The notes under the pieces: model-generated
Database searches by the model: none
Seen by the model: the letters and a program-made list of their open reading frames with translations, nothing else
Told to the model about the DNA's origin: nothing
Shown here: piece by piece, positions 17,126-26,800 of the stretch
Layout: every line of letters starts with the position of its first letter
Numbering within the stretch: the first letter of the stretch is position 1
Position numbers and translations under genes: made by a program
NCBI GenBank assembly: GCA_903926465.1
Contig: CAIYJE010000119.1
Location: 62,001-126,000 of the forward strand
Length of the DNA stretch: 64,000 nucleotides
Origin: an uncultured Planctomycetales bacterium
Lineage (GTDB): Bacteria; Planctomycetota; Planctomycetia; Isosphaerales; Isosphaeraceae
Reading direction: 5' to 3'

Positions 17126-17414
17126 GCGATTCACGATTGGGTTGCCGATCTGGAACAGCCGCCCTCGGCTGTCATCTTTGTCTTCGGGCACACACGATCA
17201 GACGACAGCCGAGGGCGGCTGTGCTACATCAGATTGAACGAGGACGGAAAACAAGACGATATCCGCGCCTGGCAACCCGCGGCCAAGGCAACCAAGGCAC
17301 GAGGCAAAAGGAAATCCGACTGACCCCTTGGGGCTTTCTCTTCATCTTTGGTAGGAAAGCCGCCCTCGGCTGTCTCCTGAGTTTGATTCCAGGTACAACC
17401 CATTTGTGAACCGC
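17126..17414. repeat. MITE-like element, family 1, copy B (longest copy)
   Basis: The left end GCGATTCACGATTGGGTTGC (17126-17145) is matched by the inverted right end CAACCCATTTGTGAACCGC (17396-17414). Inside are ACAGCCGCCCTCGGCTGT (17155-17172), its reverse complement ACAGCCGAGGGCGGCTGT (17205-17222), and a third partial unit AGCCGCCCTCGGCTGTC (17358-17374). Each 18-mer can fold by itself (7-bp stem, 4-base loop) or pair with the other copy. No transposase or other gene is inside. It starts 10 bases after the queA stop. Confidence 0.8.
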
Positions 17415-17513
17415 GGTAAGCCTCTCTGCCCTCTCGTAGGTGATGCCGGCAGTTGCTACCATCAGCTTCTCAACTTGCAGTTGCCAGGTGCCGGGATCGA
17501 ACAGGAGAGCTGG

Positions 17514-18131
17514 ATGTCTGGACCGAACACCACCAGGGTGCTGGTGGTACCCACCGCCGAATTTGAGAAGCTCGGGTACTTTCAGGGTTTCAGCCCGGAC
17601 GCCGAGCGATACCTGAGCCACCTGCTCACACCCGCCTTTGCCGATTTCCGGCCCAGGTGTGAAGTTGAGGAAGACCCTTCCTACAAGCAGATCATCCCTT
17701 ACGTCATTTTCTGCTGTGGTAACCGAATCTTTCGTTACACCCGGGGGTCTAGCCAGGGCGAAGCCCGCCTGCACCGGCTGCGGTCCATTGGCGTAGGTGG
17801 TCACGTGGATGAAGCCGATGCTGATGGCCGAGCCACCTATGCAGCCTACGAGATTGCGCTCAAGCGAGAACTGGACGAAGAGGTCGCCATCGGTGCGCCT
17901 GGCACGCTCCGGCTGGTTGGCCTGATCAATGACGATCAGACCCCCGTGGGCCGGGTTCACCTGGGTGCTGTGCATATCTATGAACTGGAAGCGGAATCGG
18001 TGAGTTCCCGAGAAGACGGCCTGGCCGAAGCCGGTTTTGTCTCGTTCGCAGATCTCCAGAACTCGCCCGAAGAGCTGGAAACCTGGTCCCAGATCAGTCT
18101 AGAAGCCCTGGTGGCACTAGGCAAAGGTTAA
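17514..18131 (+). CDS. Predicted NUDIX-family phosphoesterase (COG4112-like)
   Basis: A 205-residue protein. The middle carries a NUDIX-like box, GGHVDEADADGRATYAAYEI followed by ALKRELDEEV, in which the RELDEE metal-binding core is intact. The spacing from the leading glycine is about eight residues longer than the standard GX5EX7REUXEE. Upstream VLVVPTAEFEKLGYFQGFSP and KQIIPYVIF are typical of the predicted NUDIX phosphoesterases in COG4112. The substrate is unknown, probably a nucleotide or similar diphosphate. The start is ATG 17514 with AGGAGAG four bases upstream; the frame is open further upstream, into the repeat flank. Confidence 0.82.
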   Translation: MSGPNTTRVLVVPTAEFEKLGYFQGFSPDAERYLSHLLTPAFADFRPRCEVEEDPSYKQIIPYVIFCCGNRIFRYTRGSSQGEARLHRLRSIGVGGHVDEADADGRATYAAYEIALKRELDEEVAIGAPGTLRLVGLINDDQTPVGRVHLGAVHIYELEAESVSSREDGLAEAGFVSFADLQNSPEELETWSQISLEALVALGKG

Positions 18132-18401
18132 CCAGCAACCGAGTTGTCGAACTTGCAATCCACCCGCTTCGGGATTCGCACAAACCAAGCCAGGGACCAC
18201 GGCCTGTGTTGGCCAGTGCCCCTGGCCTGGAACCTGGCTCGGAATCCCTCCCGCAAAGCCCAGCACACTGGCCCCTTGACCCGCATCAGGCCGTGGCTTC
18301 AGACTGGAACCATCGAGCGCCCACCCCAGCAACCGCTGATTCTCACACCCCAGTTTTCCATTTCGGTTCCCATGCCGCGCACTGAGAAAGTGAGGGACTT
18401 C

Positions 18402-19223
18402 ATGACCCGGCTTCCGCTTACTCTGGCCCTGTTCCTGGCCGTCAGCGTTTCTTGCCGGTTCGCATCCGCGGCCGGTTTTCCTGATAAGAATCTGGAAACC
18501 GCCGTCCGTGGGGCCCTGCACCTGGATGACAAGGTCGAACTTTCAGACGACAAGCTCAAAGATTTGTTCGTTCTGGAAGCACCCAAGAAGCAAATCAAAG
18601 ATCTTTCTGGCCTGGAAAAGTGCCCAAACCTCGCACTTTTGAACCTGGCCAAGAACGAAATCACCGGCATTGGTCCCCTTGAGAACCTGATCAACATTCA
18701 GTCCCTGGATCTCTCGGGCAATGCCATCACCGACGTGGGGCCGCTCGCCAAACTCGTGAAACTGCAGTACCTCAACCTGGCGAACAACCAGATTGAGAAG
18801 ATTGAACCCCTTGCCGGGCTCACCGCCATGTCTGCCCTGGACCTGGGCCAGAACAAGGTGGCAGACATCACCCCGGTTGGCGGCATGAAGAAGCTAGCTT
18901 CGCTTTATCTGGCCTCAAACCAGGTTGTCAATCTGGGCCCGCTCGGCGAAACGACCAGAATCTCGACCCTGGAACTGAGCGACAACCCGTTAACCGACCT
19001 GGCCCCGCTGGGCAAGCAGACCGACCTGAACTTGTTCATCATGGAACGGACCAAGGTGACCGACCTTGGACCGCTGGTTGCCTGGGCCAAGGCCGACTCG
19101 GAAGGCTCGAAGCGATTCGCGCCCTTCTTGCGGCTTTACCTGAAGGGGAACGAACTGACCGAACAGGCCAAGAACGAACAACTAGCCGCCCTGAAGGCGA
19201 TCGGCGTCCGGATCGACTTCTGA
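18402..19223 (+). CDS. Exported leucine-rich-repeat protein (internalin-like)
   Basis: A 273-residue protein with a signal peptide (MTRLPLTLALFLAVSVS, cleavage probably after ASA). About eight 22-residue leucine-rich repeats of the internalin type follow, for example LQYLNLANNQIEKIEPLAGL and LDLSGNAITDVGPLAKL. The LRR fold is a protein-binding surface and the partner is unknown. ATG 18402 has GAGGGA upstream and gives a good signal peptide. An in-frame ATG at 18372 and a longer open frame to 18144 are unlikely. A hairpin at 19232-19263 follows. Confidence 0.87.
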   Translation: MTRLPLTLALFLAVSVSCRFASAAGFPDKNLETAVRGALHLDDKVELSDDKLKDLFVLEAPKKQIKDLSGLEKCPNLALLNLAKNEITGIGPLENLINIQSLDLSGNAITDVGPLAKLVKLQYLNLANNQIEKIEPLAGLTAMSALDLGQNKVADITPVGGMKKLASLYLASNQVVNLGPLGETTRISTLELSDNPLTDLAPLGKQTDLNLFIMERTKVTDLGPLVAWAKADSEGSKRFAPFLRLYLKGNELTEQAKNEQLAALKAIGVRIDF

Positions 19224-19231
19224 GTAAACTG

Positions 19232-19263
19232 GCCGGGGGGGACTGGTAACAGCCTACCCCGGC
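19232..19263 (+). terminator. Probable terminator after LRR gene
   Basis: GCCGGGG (19232-19238) pairs with CCCCGGC (19257-19263), followed by TTGTTAT. The stem is only 7 bp with an 18-base loop, so confidence is moderate. Confidence 0.5.
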
Positions 19264-19283
19264 TTGTTATATTCATTCCACTT

Positions 19284-19366
19284 GCCGAAGTGGCGGAATG
19301 GCAGACGCGACGGACTCAAAATCCGTTCCTGGCAACAGGGTGTGGGTTCAAGTCCCTCCTTCGGTA
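19284..19366 (+). tRNA. tRNA-Leu (anticodon CAA)
   Basis: The acceptor stem GCCGAAG pairs with CTTCGGT (one G-T). The D-arm begins TGGCGGAATGGCAGACGC, typical of class II tRNA-Leu. The anticodon stem ACGGA/TCCGT encloses CTCAAAA, giving anticodon CAA. A variable arm and the T-loop TTCAAGT follow. The T-stem has one apparent mismatch (T-T). CCA is not encoded. A hairpin terminator at 19381-19420 follows. Confidence 0.95.
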
Positions 19367-19380
19367 CTGCTTCAAAAGTT

Positions 19381-19420
19381 AAAGCCGCTAAGATCTTCAT
19401 GATCCAGCGGCTTTTTCTTT
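19381..19420 (+). terminator. Rho-independent terminator after tRNA-Leu
   Basis: AAAGCCGCT (19381-19389) pairs with AGCGGCTTT (19406-19414) and is followed by a T-rich run (TTTTTCTTT). Confidence 0.9.
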
Positions 19421-19465
19421 GCGCTCATCGCCCAAGAATTTGCACAAAACCGGTTCCAATCCGGC

Positions 19466-19669
19466 TCAGTCTGCTTGCCGTCGAGGTTCCCGACCCTGTC
19501 GCAACTGGTCGTCGGCTGCCTCGTAAACCGCCATCGCCGCCTTGGCCATCAGGTGGATGGTCCGGCCCGTCGGTTGGAACGGAAGCTGCTCTGCGGCCAA
19601 CCGATCGATTCGCTCACGAATTGCTCCCTCAATCTCACGCTCAAGATCCCTCGACCAGTTTGCATGCAT
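19466..19669 (-). CDS. Small hypothetical protein
   Basis: A 67-residue charged helical protein starting MHANWSRDLEREIEGAIRER, with no signal peptide or known domain. Its composition (balanced Glu/Arg/Ala, few rare residues) looks like a real small protein, and nothing else occupies the space between tRNA-Leu and the glycosyltransferase operon. It lies just downstream of that operon on the same strand and could be its last gene. The function is unknown. Confidence 0.5.
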   Translation of the reverse strand: MHANWSRDLEREIEGAIRERIDRLAAEQLPFQPTGRTIHLMAKAAMAVYEAADDQLRQGREPRRQAD

Positions 19670-19762
19670 GGCTTGCCAATCCTATTGTTTGAATTCCGGC
19701 TCCACAGATCTGAGAACCTACGATGGCTTTCCGTTGAATGGGGCTCAGCTCAACGGCACACA

Positions 19763-21940
19763 TTATTGACCAAAAACCGGCGGCTGATTGCACCAGTGTG
19801 TCCACATAGAGCGGTAGGCCACCTCCACGTTTCTCGCGAATCGCGGCCCATCCATCAACGGCGAAGCCTGCATATCCAAGCGAAGCGTGCGTTTGAACTG
19901 GTTCAGTTTCAGGGGGTCGCCAGCCAGTTCCACCGCCGTTCGCACATAGCTCGCCTGGTCATAAGCCACCAGCTCTGGATGACCGACGTTCGATAAAATG
20001 CTCAGTCCGCCCCGGCTTACCGCAGCCAAACCCGCAAGACTGACCACCGGCACTCCCATCCACAGGGCATCACAGGTGGTGGTTCCCCCACCGTATGGAA
20101 ATGGGTCCAAGGCCACGTCTATCTGGTTGTAGCACTCAAAGTATTCCTTACCAGACAGGTACTCCACAAAGCGTACACGGTCCAGGGAAATGCCATGCGT
20201 CTCGAATGCATGATCCACTCGACTGCGATGAGAACCTCGGTGCGTGTGAAGCAACAGCCTTGAGCCTGGCACCAGACGCATCATCTGGCACCAAGCCTCA
20301 AGAACCCTGGGCCCCACCTTACAAAAGTTGTTCAGTGAGCCAAAGCAGATCGGCCCAGCGCCCCTGAAAACTCTTAGCTCCAGAGACCGTGCCAGTTCAG
20401 GCGGATCATAGCACCAGTAGGTCTCTGGCAAGACAAACGATTCTTCTGAATAAAAGGGGCGTTGCTCACCCGGTGGGTCCAGGTAGCGGTCGGTTAACCG
20501 ATAGTCCATCGCATCAAGCCCCGTGGTTCCGCAGTAGGCCAGGTAAGTCACCTGGACCGGGGAAGGCTTTCTTGCAAAGACGAGTAATCGGTTCCTGGCG
20601 CTATGCATGCTCAGGTCAACCAGGACATCAATCTGGTCAGCTCTGATCCTGGCGTCAAGCTGGCTGTCGGACAATGCCCGAACATCGCGCCAGATATCGG
20701 CTCGTGATCGACATTCATCGGTGAGTTCGTCAGGCCCGCTGACCGATGAGTAACAGACAATTTCAAACGCCTGATGGTCATGCGAAACCAGTAAGGGGAG
20801 CAAATAACGTCCAACCGGGTGCAAATAGAAATCAGGAGACACATAACCAATGCGTAGCCGACGATCTGGATCTTTGTCATTGGCGTGCGGCTTGATCTCG
20901 TGAGCCCACGATTGTGCATGTCTTTCGTTCCAGGAACGATGCTCTTCCAGGGTCGTGCCGGGTTCACCCGAGTCCATGAACAGTTTTGTGAAGAGCAGGT
21001 TACTGTGAAGCGAAGGGGATGATGGCGAATATACAAGCGCGCGTTCAAAGGTGGCAACGGCTTCTTGAATGTGCCCCTGAAGGGTCTGAACATGCCCCAG
21101 GTTATTCAAGGCATCTTGGTGATCGGGCTTGATCTTCAAGGCAAGCTGAAAATACGAAATCGCATCATCCAGTTTCCGCTGCTTGCTGTAGACATTTCCA
21201 AGACTCACAATCGCATCCAGATGATCGGGCCTTAGCTGCAAGCACAAAGAAAAACTAACAATCGCGGCGGCATCTTGACCGAGCGCGCTCAACGTTTGGC
21301 CCAGATTCAGTTGAGCATCGAGATAGTCAGGAACCAGCTCAAGAGCCCTTTGAAAGCACGGCACGGCGGTGTCCAGGTTTCCCTGGAGATTCAAGACCAC
21401 GCCCAGGTTGTTGTGAGCCGCGGCATATCCAGGCCGAAGGGAAATTGCATGACGGTAACAGAGAATGGCCTGCTCAAGCTCTCCGCGCTTCTTATAAAGA
21501 TTGCCAAGATTGTTTCGAGTCTCACTGAGGTCGGGTCTTCGTTCAACCGCCCGGAGATAGCAAGCCAAAGACTCATCAAGTTGACCCAAGTCTGATAACA
21601 CATCACCCAGATTGTGATACGCAATAGCATAATCTGGGTTGAGTTTAAGAGCTTGCCGATGCAGAGATGCGGCTCCCTGAAGATCTCCTTGATCTTTCAA
21701 CACGGAACCCAGATCACTGTAGGCTTCACAATGCGCGGGCCTGAGTTCAATAGATCGTTTGATGAGGGATTCAGCGGCCTGTAGATTTCCTTCATGTTGC
21801 GCAATCAGACCGAGAAGATGCATGGCCACAGGCTGATCGGGTTCCACCTGGAGAATCTGACGATAGATCGATGCGGATTCTGAAAGATTCCCCGATTGAT
21901 GGTATTGGATGGCCAGGGAAAGCGCTTCAGAGATCGTCAT
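19763..21940 (-). CDS. TPR / SPINDLY-type O-GlcNAc transferase-like protein (GT41)
   Basis: A ~725-residue protein. About nine TPR units (residues 1-335, for example AIAYHNLGDVLSDLGQLDES) precede a GT41 catalytic region. This shows RRLRIGYVSPDFYLHPVG (with the histidine corresponding to the catalytic-site His of OGT), VLVDLSMHSARNRLLVFARK, VTYLAYCGTTGLDAMDYRLT, FGSLNNFCKVGP (donor-binding Lys) and PYGGGTTTCDALWMGVPVV. GT41 enzymes transfer GlcNAc or another sugar to proteins, with the TPRs choosing the substrate. The start is ATG 21940 (MTISEALSLA), aligned with its paralogs; the frame is open to 21988. It is the last large gene of a four-gene operon, 96 bases after its neighbour. Its true sugar donor is unknown. 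Confidence 0.9.
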   Translation of the reverse strand: MTISEALSLAIQYHQSGNLSESASIYRQILQVEPDQPVAMHLLGLIAQHEGNLQAAESLIKRSIELRPAHCEAYSDLGSVLKDQGDLQGAASLHRQALKLNPDYAIAYHNLGDVLSDLGQLDESLACYLRAVERRPDLSETRNNLGNLYKKRGELEQAILCYRHAISLRPGYAAAHNNLGVVLNLQGNLDTAVPCFQRALELVPDYLDAQLNLGQTLSALGQDAAAIVSFSLCLQLRPDHLDAIVSLGNVYSKQRKLDDAISYFQLALKIKPDHQDALNNLGHVQTLQGHIQEAVATFERALVYSPSSPSLHSNLLFTKLFMDSGEPGTTLEEHRSWNERHAQSWAHEIKPHANDKDPDRRLRIGYVSPDFYLHPVGRYLLPLLVSHDHQAFEIVCYSSVSGPDELTDECRSRADIWRDVRALSDSQLDARIRADQIDVLVDLSMHSARNRLLVFARKPSPVQVTYLAYCGTTGLDAMDYRLTDRYLDPPGEQRPFYSEESFVLPETYWCYDPPELARSLELRVFRGAGPICFGSLNNFCKVGPRVLEAWCQMMRLVPGSRLLLHTHRGSHRSRVDHAFETHGISLDRVRFVEYLSGKEYFECYNQIDVALDPFPYGGGTTTCDALWMGVPVVSLAGLAAVSRGGLSILSNVGHPELVAYDQASYVRTAVELAGDPLKLNQFKRTLRLDMQASPLMDGPRFARNVEVAYRSMWTHWCNQPPVFGQ

Positions 21941-22036
21941 GATCAGGCATCCAGAGACACGAGTTGGTAAACGATTGGTTGACGGCACTGGGAACGACCA
22001 GCAAAAGCGCCATACTTGATCAACGGAGGCGTTGGC

Positions 22037-23866
22037 TCAGGGGCGAGCCGAATGCCATTGAGTAAGAGCCTTTGAAATACGCTCAAAGACATCGTCCCAG
22101 ACGTTTAATTTCGATTGGCGAAAGATCCGTACGCTGGGGTACCACGGAGAATCTTCACGTTCTGTGAGCCATCTCCACTCGGCTTTGAAAGAGCAAGCAA
22201 GCCAGGTGGGAACACCAAGCGCACCCGCAAGGTGCGCCGGTGCCGAGTCTATGGTCACAATCACGTCCATGAGTGACATGAGCGCAGCGGAATCTAAAAA
22301 CGGATCAGACTCCCGGCCTGGATCGTGTGGGAAACACTCCAGAGAGAGTTGATCACTTAAAGCGGAAATCTGCTCAACTCCGTGAGTCTTCTGAAAGCTG
22401 AATAATCGAATACCGGGAACGGATGCCAGTGGAATGAAAGACCGCAGTGGAATTGAGCGGTGACGATCACCCGTATGAATGGGGTTCCCTTGCCAGGCAA
22501 TCCCAACACGTAGTTCACCGGGACCGCGCTCACCCAGTTGCTCACGCCAATAATCAAGATATGCTTGAGGGGCGTGAAGGTAAGGGACAGGGAGAACCGA
22601 TGGAACATCTTCAAGTGAAATATCGAGAATACCTGGCAAGCTCATCAGAGGAGCATACACGTTAAAGTGTGGTAAGGGGTCGCCCTCGCAGATCACACGG
22701 TCTACGCCTGGAATTTCTGACAGAAGCGAAACGAGTGATTTGGGGCAGTTGAACAGTACATGAGCACCGCGCTGCTTGACCTGATTTGCAAATCGGACGA
22801 ATTGAATGGTGTCTCCCAACCCCTGTTCAGCGAGCAGCAGAATGGTCTTCTCTGTAATCGTTTCGCCGGTCCACTCGGGCTGGCTGAGTACCGGTTTCTT
22901 GACATCTTTCCTGGTCCATCGGTACCCATATTTCTGGAATCCCTCCGCATAATTTCCCACAGCCAGCAGAACTACGCTCAGGTTGAAGTGGGCATCGCCA
23001 TAGTCTGGCTTCAAGACCAAGGCCTGACGCAAGTACCCAATAGCCTCTTCAAGATTCCCCTGAACAATCAACGCATTCCCAAGGTTATTATGTGCCTCTG
23101 GAAAGTTGGGGTTCAACTCAAGGGCCTTGCGAAAACAGGAAATCGCTTGTTCCACACAATCCTGTTCCCCATAGGCAATGCCAAGATTATTGTGTGCGTC
23201 CGCGGAATCTGGATCAAACTGCAGGTAATGCCGATACACCTCAACAGATTCACGAAACTTCCCATGATCTTTCAAGGCATTTGCCAGGTGGATGACTGCC
23301 ATCCTGGAGTTTCCATCGAGCGACAATGCTTGACGGAAATAAGGGATCGCTTCCGGCAGTTTCTCCATGTGCCGTAAGGCAACACCAGCATTCAACCAAT
23401 AGCCGCTATGGCCTGGCTCTTGCTCAACCGCTTGCAGATAACAGGTCAAAGCGGCTTCGAATTGCGAATTTTCAATCAGGCAATTCCCAAGATTATTGAG
23501 CGCCGCGGCAGACCGCGGATTGATGGCCACGACCGTTTGAAATGAAGTGATCGCCGTTTCCAGATCTCCTTCAGCTCTCTGCAGATTGCCAAGCCTGAAC
23601 CAGGTATCCACGTGGTATGGCTGAACGTCCAGAATGCGTCGATAAAGCATGGCGGCTTCGCCGGAATGCCCCAGCAACTGCTTGATATCTGCGAGCATCA
23701 GCATCGCAGGAACTTCGTCAGGAAAAGCGGAAAGAACCTGCCGACAGATCTCTTGCGCCTCTTCAATCAGACCTGCTTTCAGGCGTGTGTGCGCCAGGTC
23801 TAAAGCCTGATCCACCGTCATGGGAGGGGTCACATACGTGCCGGATTGCGTCTGAGTCATGGTCAT
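22037..23866 (-). CDS. TPR protein fused to GT9-like glycosyltransferase domain
   Basis: A ~609-residue protein. TPR units fill residues ~10-325 (DSADAHNNLGIAYGEQDCVE, EAHNNLGNALIVQGNLEEAI). The C-terminal ~275 residues form a GT-B domain resembling family GT9 (ADP-heptose:LPS heptosyltransferases). Its elements are AEQGLGDTIQFVRFANQVKQ, RVGIAWQGNPIHTGDRHRSI and the donor-site strand VTIDSAPAHLAGALGVPTW. There is no signal peptide. The start codon ATG 23866 overlaps the stop of the upstream gene as ATGA, so the two are probably translationally coupled; a GTG at 23872 is also in frame. The target is presumably a protein or envelope glycan, by inference from the fusion. Confidence 0.85.
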   Translation of the reverse strand: MTMTQTQSGTYVTPPMTVDQALDLAHTRLKAGLIEEAQEICRQVLSAFPDEVPAMLMLADIKQLLGHSGEAAMLYRRILDVQPYHVDTWFRLGNLQRAEGDLETAITSFQTVVAINPRSAAALNNLGNCLIENSQFEAALTCYLQAVEQEPGHSGYWLNAGVALRHMEKLPEAIPYFRQALSLDGNSRMAVIHLANALKDHGKFRESVEVYRHYLQFDPDSADAHNNLGIAYGEQDCVEQAISCFRKALELNPNFPEAHNNLGNALIVQGNLEEAIGYLRQALVLKPDYGDAHFNLSVVLLAVGNYAEGFQKYGYRWTRKDVKKPVLSQPEWTGETITEKTILLLAEQGLGDTIQFVRFANQVKQRGAHVLFNCPKSLVSLLSEIPGVDRVICEGDPLPHFNVYAPLMSLPGILDISLEDVPSVLPVPYLHAPQAYLDYWREQLGERGPGELRVGIAWQGNPIHTGDRHRSIPLRSFIPLASVPGIRLFSFQKTHGVEQISALSDQLSLECFPHDPGRESDPFLDSAALMSLMDVIVTIDSAPAHLAGALGVPTWLACSFKAEWRWLTEREDSPWYPSVRIFRQSKLNVWDDVFERISKALTQWHSARP

Positions 23867-26800
23867 GAACACTCCCTGGCGAGCATGGTCAGTTCACGCG
23901 TAAGCCGTTCAAACAAACTCTCCCACTCCAGCAAGGCCGACTGCCTGAAAATCCGAACGCTCGGGTACCAGGGAGTCTCTTCTCGATCTCTCATCCACCG
24001 CCAATCTGCATTGAGAGGACAAAGCAACCAGGTCCGAACACCGAGCGCGCCCGCAAGATGCACCGGTGCGGAATCTACGCTGATCATCACATCCATCAGC
24101 GATAGCAGAGCCGCGGTATCCTGAAAGGAATCCACCTCATTGCCAGATTCTCGTTCCAGCCGAGTCACGCAAAGCCGATACGCGTTAGCCTCAATTTGCT
24201 CGGCACCAAAATTCCGCTGGAAGTTGATCAATCGGACACCAGGAACCGAAGCCAGCGGAATAAATTCCGAGAGGGGAATTGACCGGAAACGATCTCCCAC
24301 GTGAGCAGGGTTCCCCTGCCAGGCAATGCCTACACGAATCTCTCCGGGTTGTCTGGGGCCAAGTCGATCACGCCAGTACTCAACAAGTGGCAATTGCGGC
24401 TTCAGATAGGGCGCCGGCAACAGACATGGAATATCTTCGAGCCTCGTCTTCAAAATGGAAGGAAGACTGAGTAGCGGCACATAATAGTCAAAGGGAGGGA
24501 TGGGATCCCCTTCCGCCACAAGAATGTCCAGGCCTGGGACCTGGCTGAGCAATTTCGCCAGCGGCTTGAAACAACCCAGCAAGACCGTTGCGCCTCTGGC
24601 CTTCAACAGCGTCAAGAAACGGACGAACTGGATCGTATCTCCCAGACCAAATTCGCAACACACCAGAATCGTTTTGCCGGCGATCGATTCACCCTTCCAG
24701 ACCGGTTGCTCAAACGAGAATTGATGCGATCCCTGGAGCTTCCAGCGGTACTCAAATTCTCGAAATCCGTTGACATAATCACCCAGTGAAAGCAGAGCAT
24801 GCCCCAGATTATGGTGAGCGTCTGCTAAAGGCGTTGAACAGGCGATGGCCCGCTGGAAGCACTCAATGGCCTCTGGAACCTGTGCTTTCTCATTCAGTGA
24901 TACGCCAAGATTGTTATGAGCCGCCTGGTTCATGGGATCAAGTTCGATGGCGCGGCGAAACTGCTCGATGGCCGCATCACGCTTTCCCTGGCGCATGAAT
25001 GCGTGACCCAGAGCGCCATGGGTTCCAGAGACCCCAGGCCATCGTTCCAAGGCGCGAAGATAAATGGCCCCAGCTTCATCGTATCGACCAGCATCCATCA
25101 AGCATTCGCCAAGTCCATGATGCGCGATCGAAAGCCCAGGATCCCATTCCAACGCATTCTGAAATGCCGAAATCGCTTCAAGATTTTGACCCAACCTCCT
25201 GAGCGCAAGACCAAGATCACAGTAAACCTGAGCACGATCAGGCTGAATTGCAAGCGAACGACGGTAGAAATCCATGGCTTCACCCAAGTGTCCGGTCTGT
25301 GAAGCCACATTCCCCAGCAGATGCCATGCCTGGGAATGATCAGGACATGCACGTACCACCTGTAAACAAAGCTCACGACACCTGGCAAGCTGCCCAGTTC
25401 GCAGGTACTCGTTGGCGGTGCTCAATGACTCGGAGACCCACTCGCCGGACGAGTCACCACCGCCAGCCATTCGGGCTGAGAGTAAAGTCAGTTCCCTGAC
25501 CATACGTGCAACCACATCGTCCCACTGGTTGCGACGAGTCTGGCGGAAGATGCGAACACTGGGATACCATGGAGAATCGTCGCGACCAACCAACCAGCGC
25601 CATTCAGGATTGACCGGGCACAGCAGCCAGGCCGGTACCCCCACAGCTCCCGCAAGATGCACCGGAGCCGAATCAATTGTGACTACAACGTCCATCAGCG
25701 ACATCAAGGCCGCTGAGTCTTGAAACGAATCGACATCGGGGCGCGGGCCCTGTTCAAAACAGTCGATTTTCATTCGATCTTGCAACGGCGCAATTTGCTC
25801 GGTGCCAAGATTCTTCTGGAACGAGATCAGGCGAATGCCAGGCACCGAGGCCAACGGTACCAGGCTTGCCAGCGGGATGGAACGATAACGGTCGCGAACA
25901 TGTTTAGGGTTCCCTTGCCAGGCAATTCCAACGCGAACTTCTCCGGGCAGTCGCGGGCCGAGCCGCTGTTTCCAGTAGTGTCGATCTGTTTTCTCGGCCT
26001 GAAGATAAGGTACAGGAAGCACATCAGGAATCTGATTCAGCTTCACACCCAGGAGCGCGGGCAAGCTCATCAGAGGAGCGTAAACATCAAATGCGGGTAG
26101 TGGATCCCCCTCGGGAATCACACGGTCTACCCCGGGAACCTTGGCCAGCAGCTTCACAAGTGGCCTGACGCATGCAAACAGAACGGTTGCACCCTGCTGC
26201 TTGACCAGCGAAGCAAAGCGAATGAACTGAATAGTATCGCCTAGGCCCTGTTCACAAACCAGAAGGATCGTTTTACCAACCAGAGACTCACCACTCCACT
26301 GCGGCTGAACATGGTTCGGTCGTTTAGTCTCTGCGCGCTTCCAGCGGTAATCATACTCCCGAAAACCATCGACATAATCACCAATCGTGAGAAGCGTATC
26401 TGCCAGATTGTAGTGGGCTTCAACATAGTCGGGCTTAAGTTCTAGTGATCGTCGGAATCGCTCAATAGCACCCGCGTAATCATCGTCTGAGAGTAACGTC
26501 ATCCCCAGGTTACAGTACGCCTCTGGCGACTCTGGCTTGAGTTCCAGCACACGCTGGTAACACGCCTTGGCCTCAGAGACCCGATCTTGCTCCATCAGGG
26601 CATTACCTAGACGCAGGTACACATCAGGGTCATCAGATCCTACCTCAAGTTCCGCGCGGAAGCAGCTCTCGGCGTCCTGGAACCGCCGCTGCTCTATATA
26701 AGCTTTTCCAAGATTGGCCTGGGCTTCACGGAACCTTGGTTTCAGCTCAATCGCACGCCGGCAATACGCAACGGCTTCATCATGCCTGCCCACATCGCAT

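Noticed and set aside
17229-17975. A 248-residue minus-strand open frame
   Set aside because: Antisense to the NUDIX gene and overlapping the family-1 repeat; the plus-strand NUDIX gene has better evidence.
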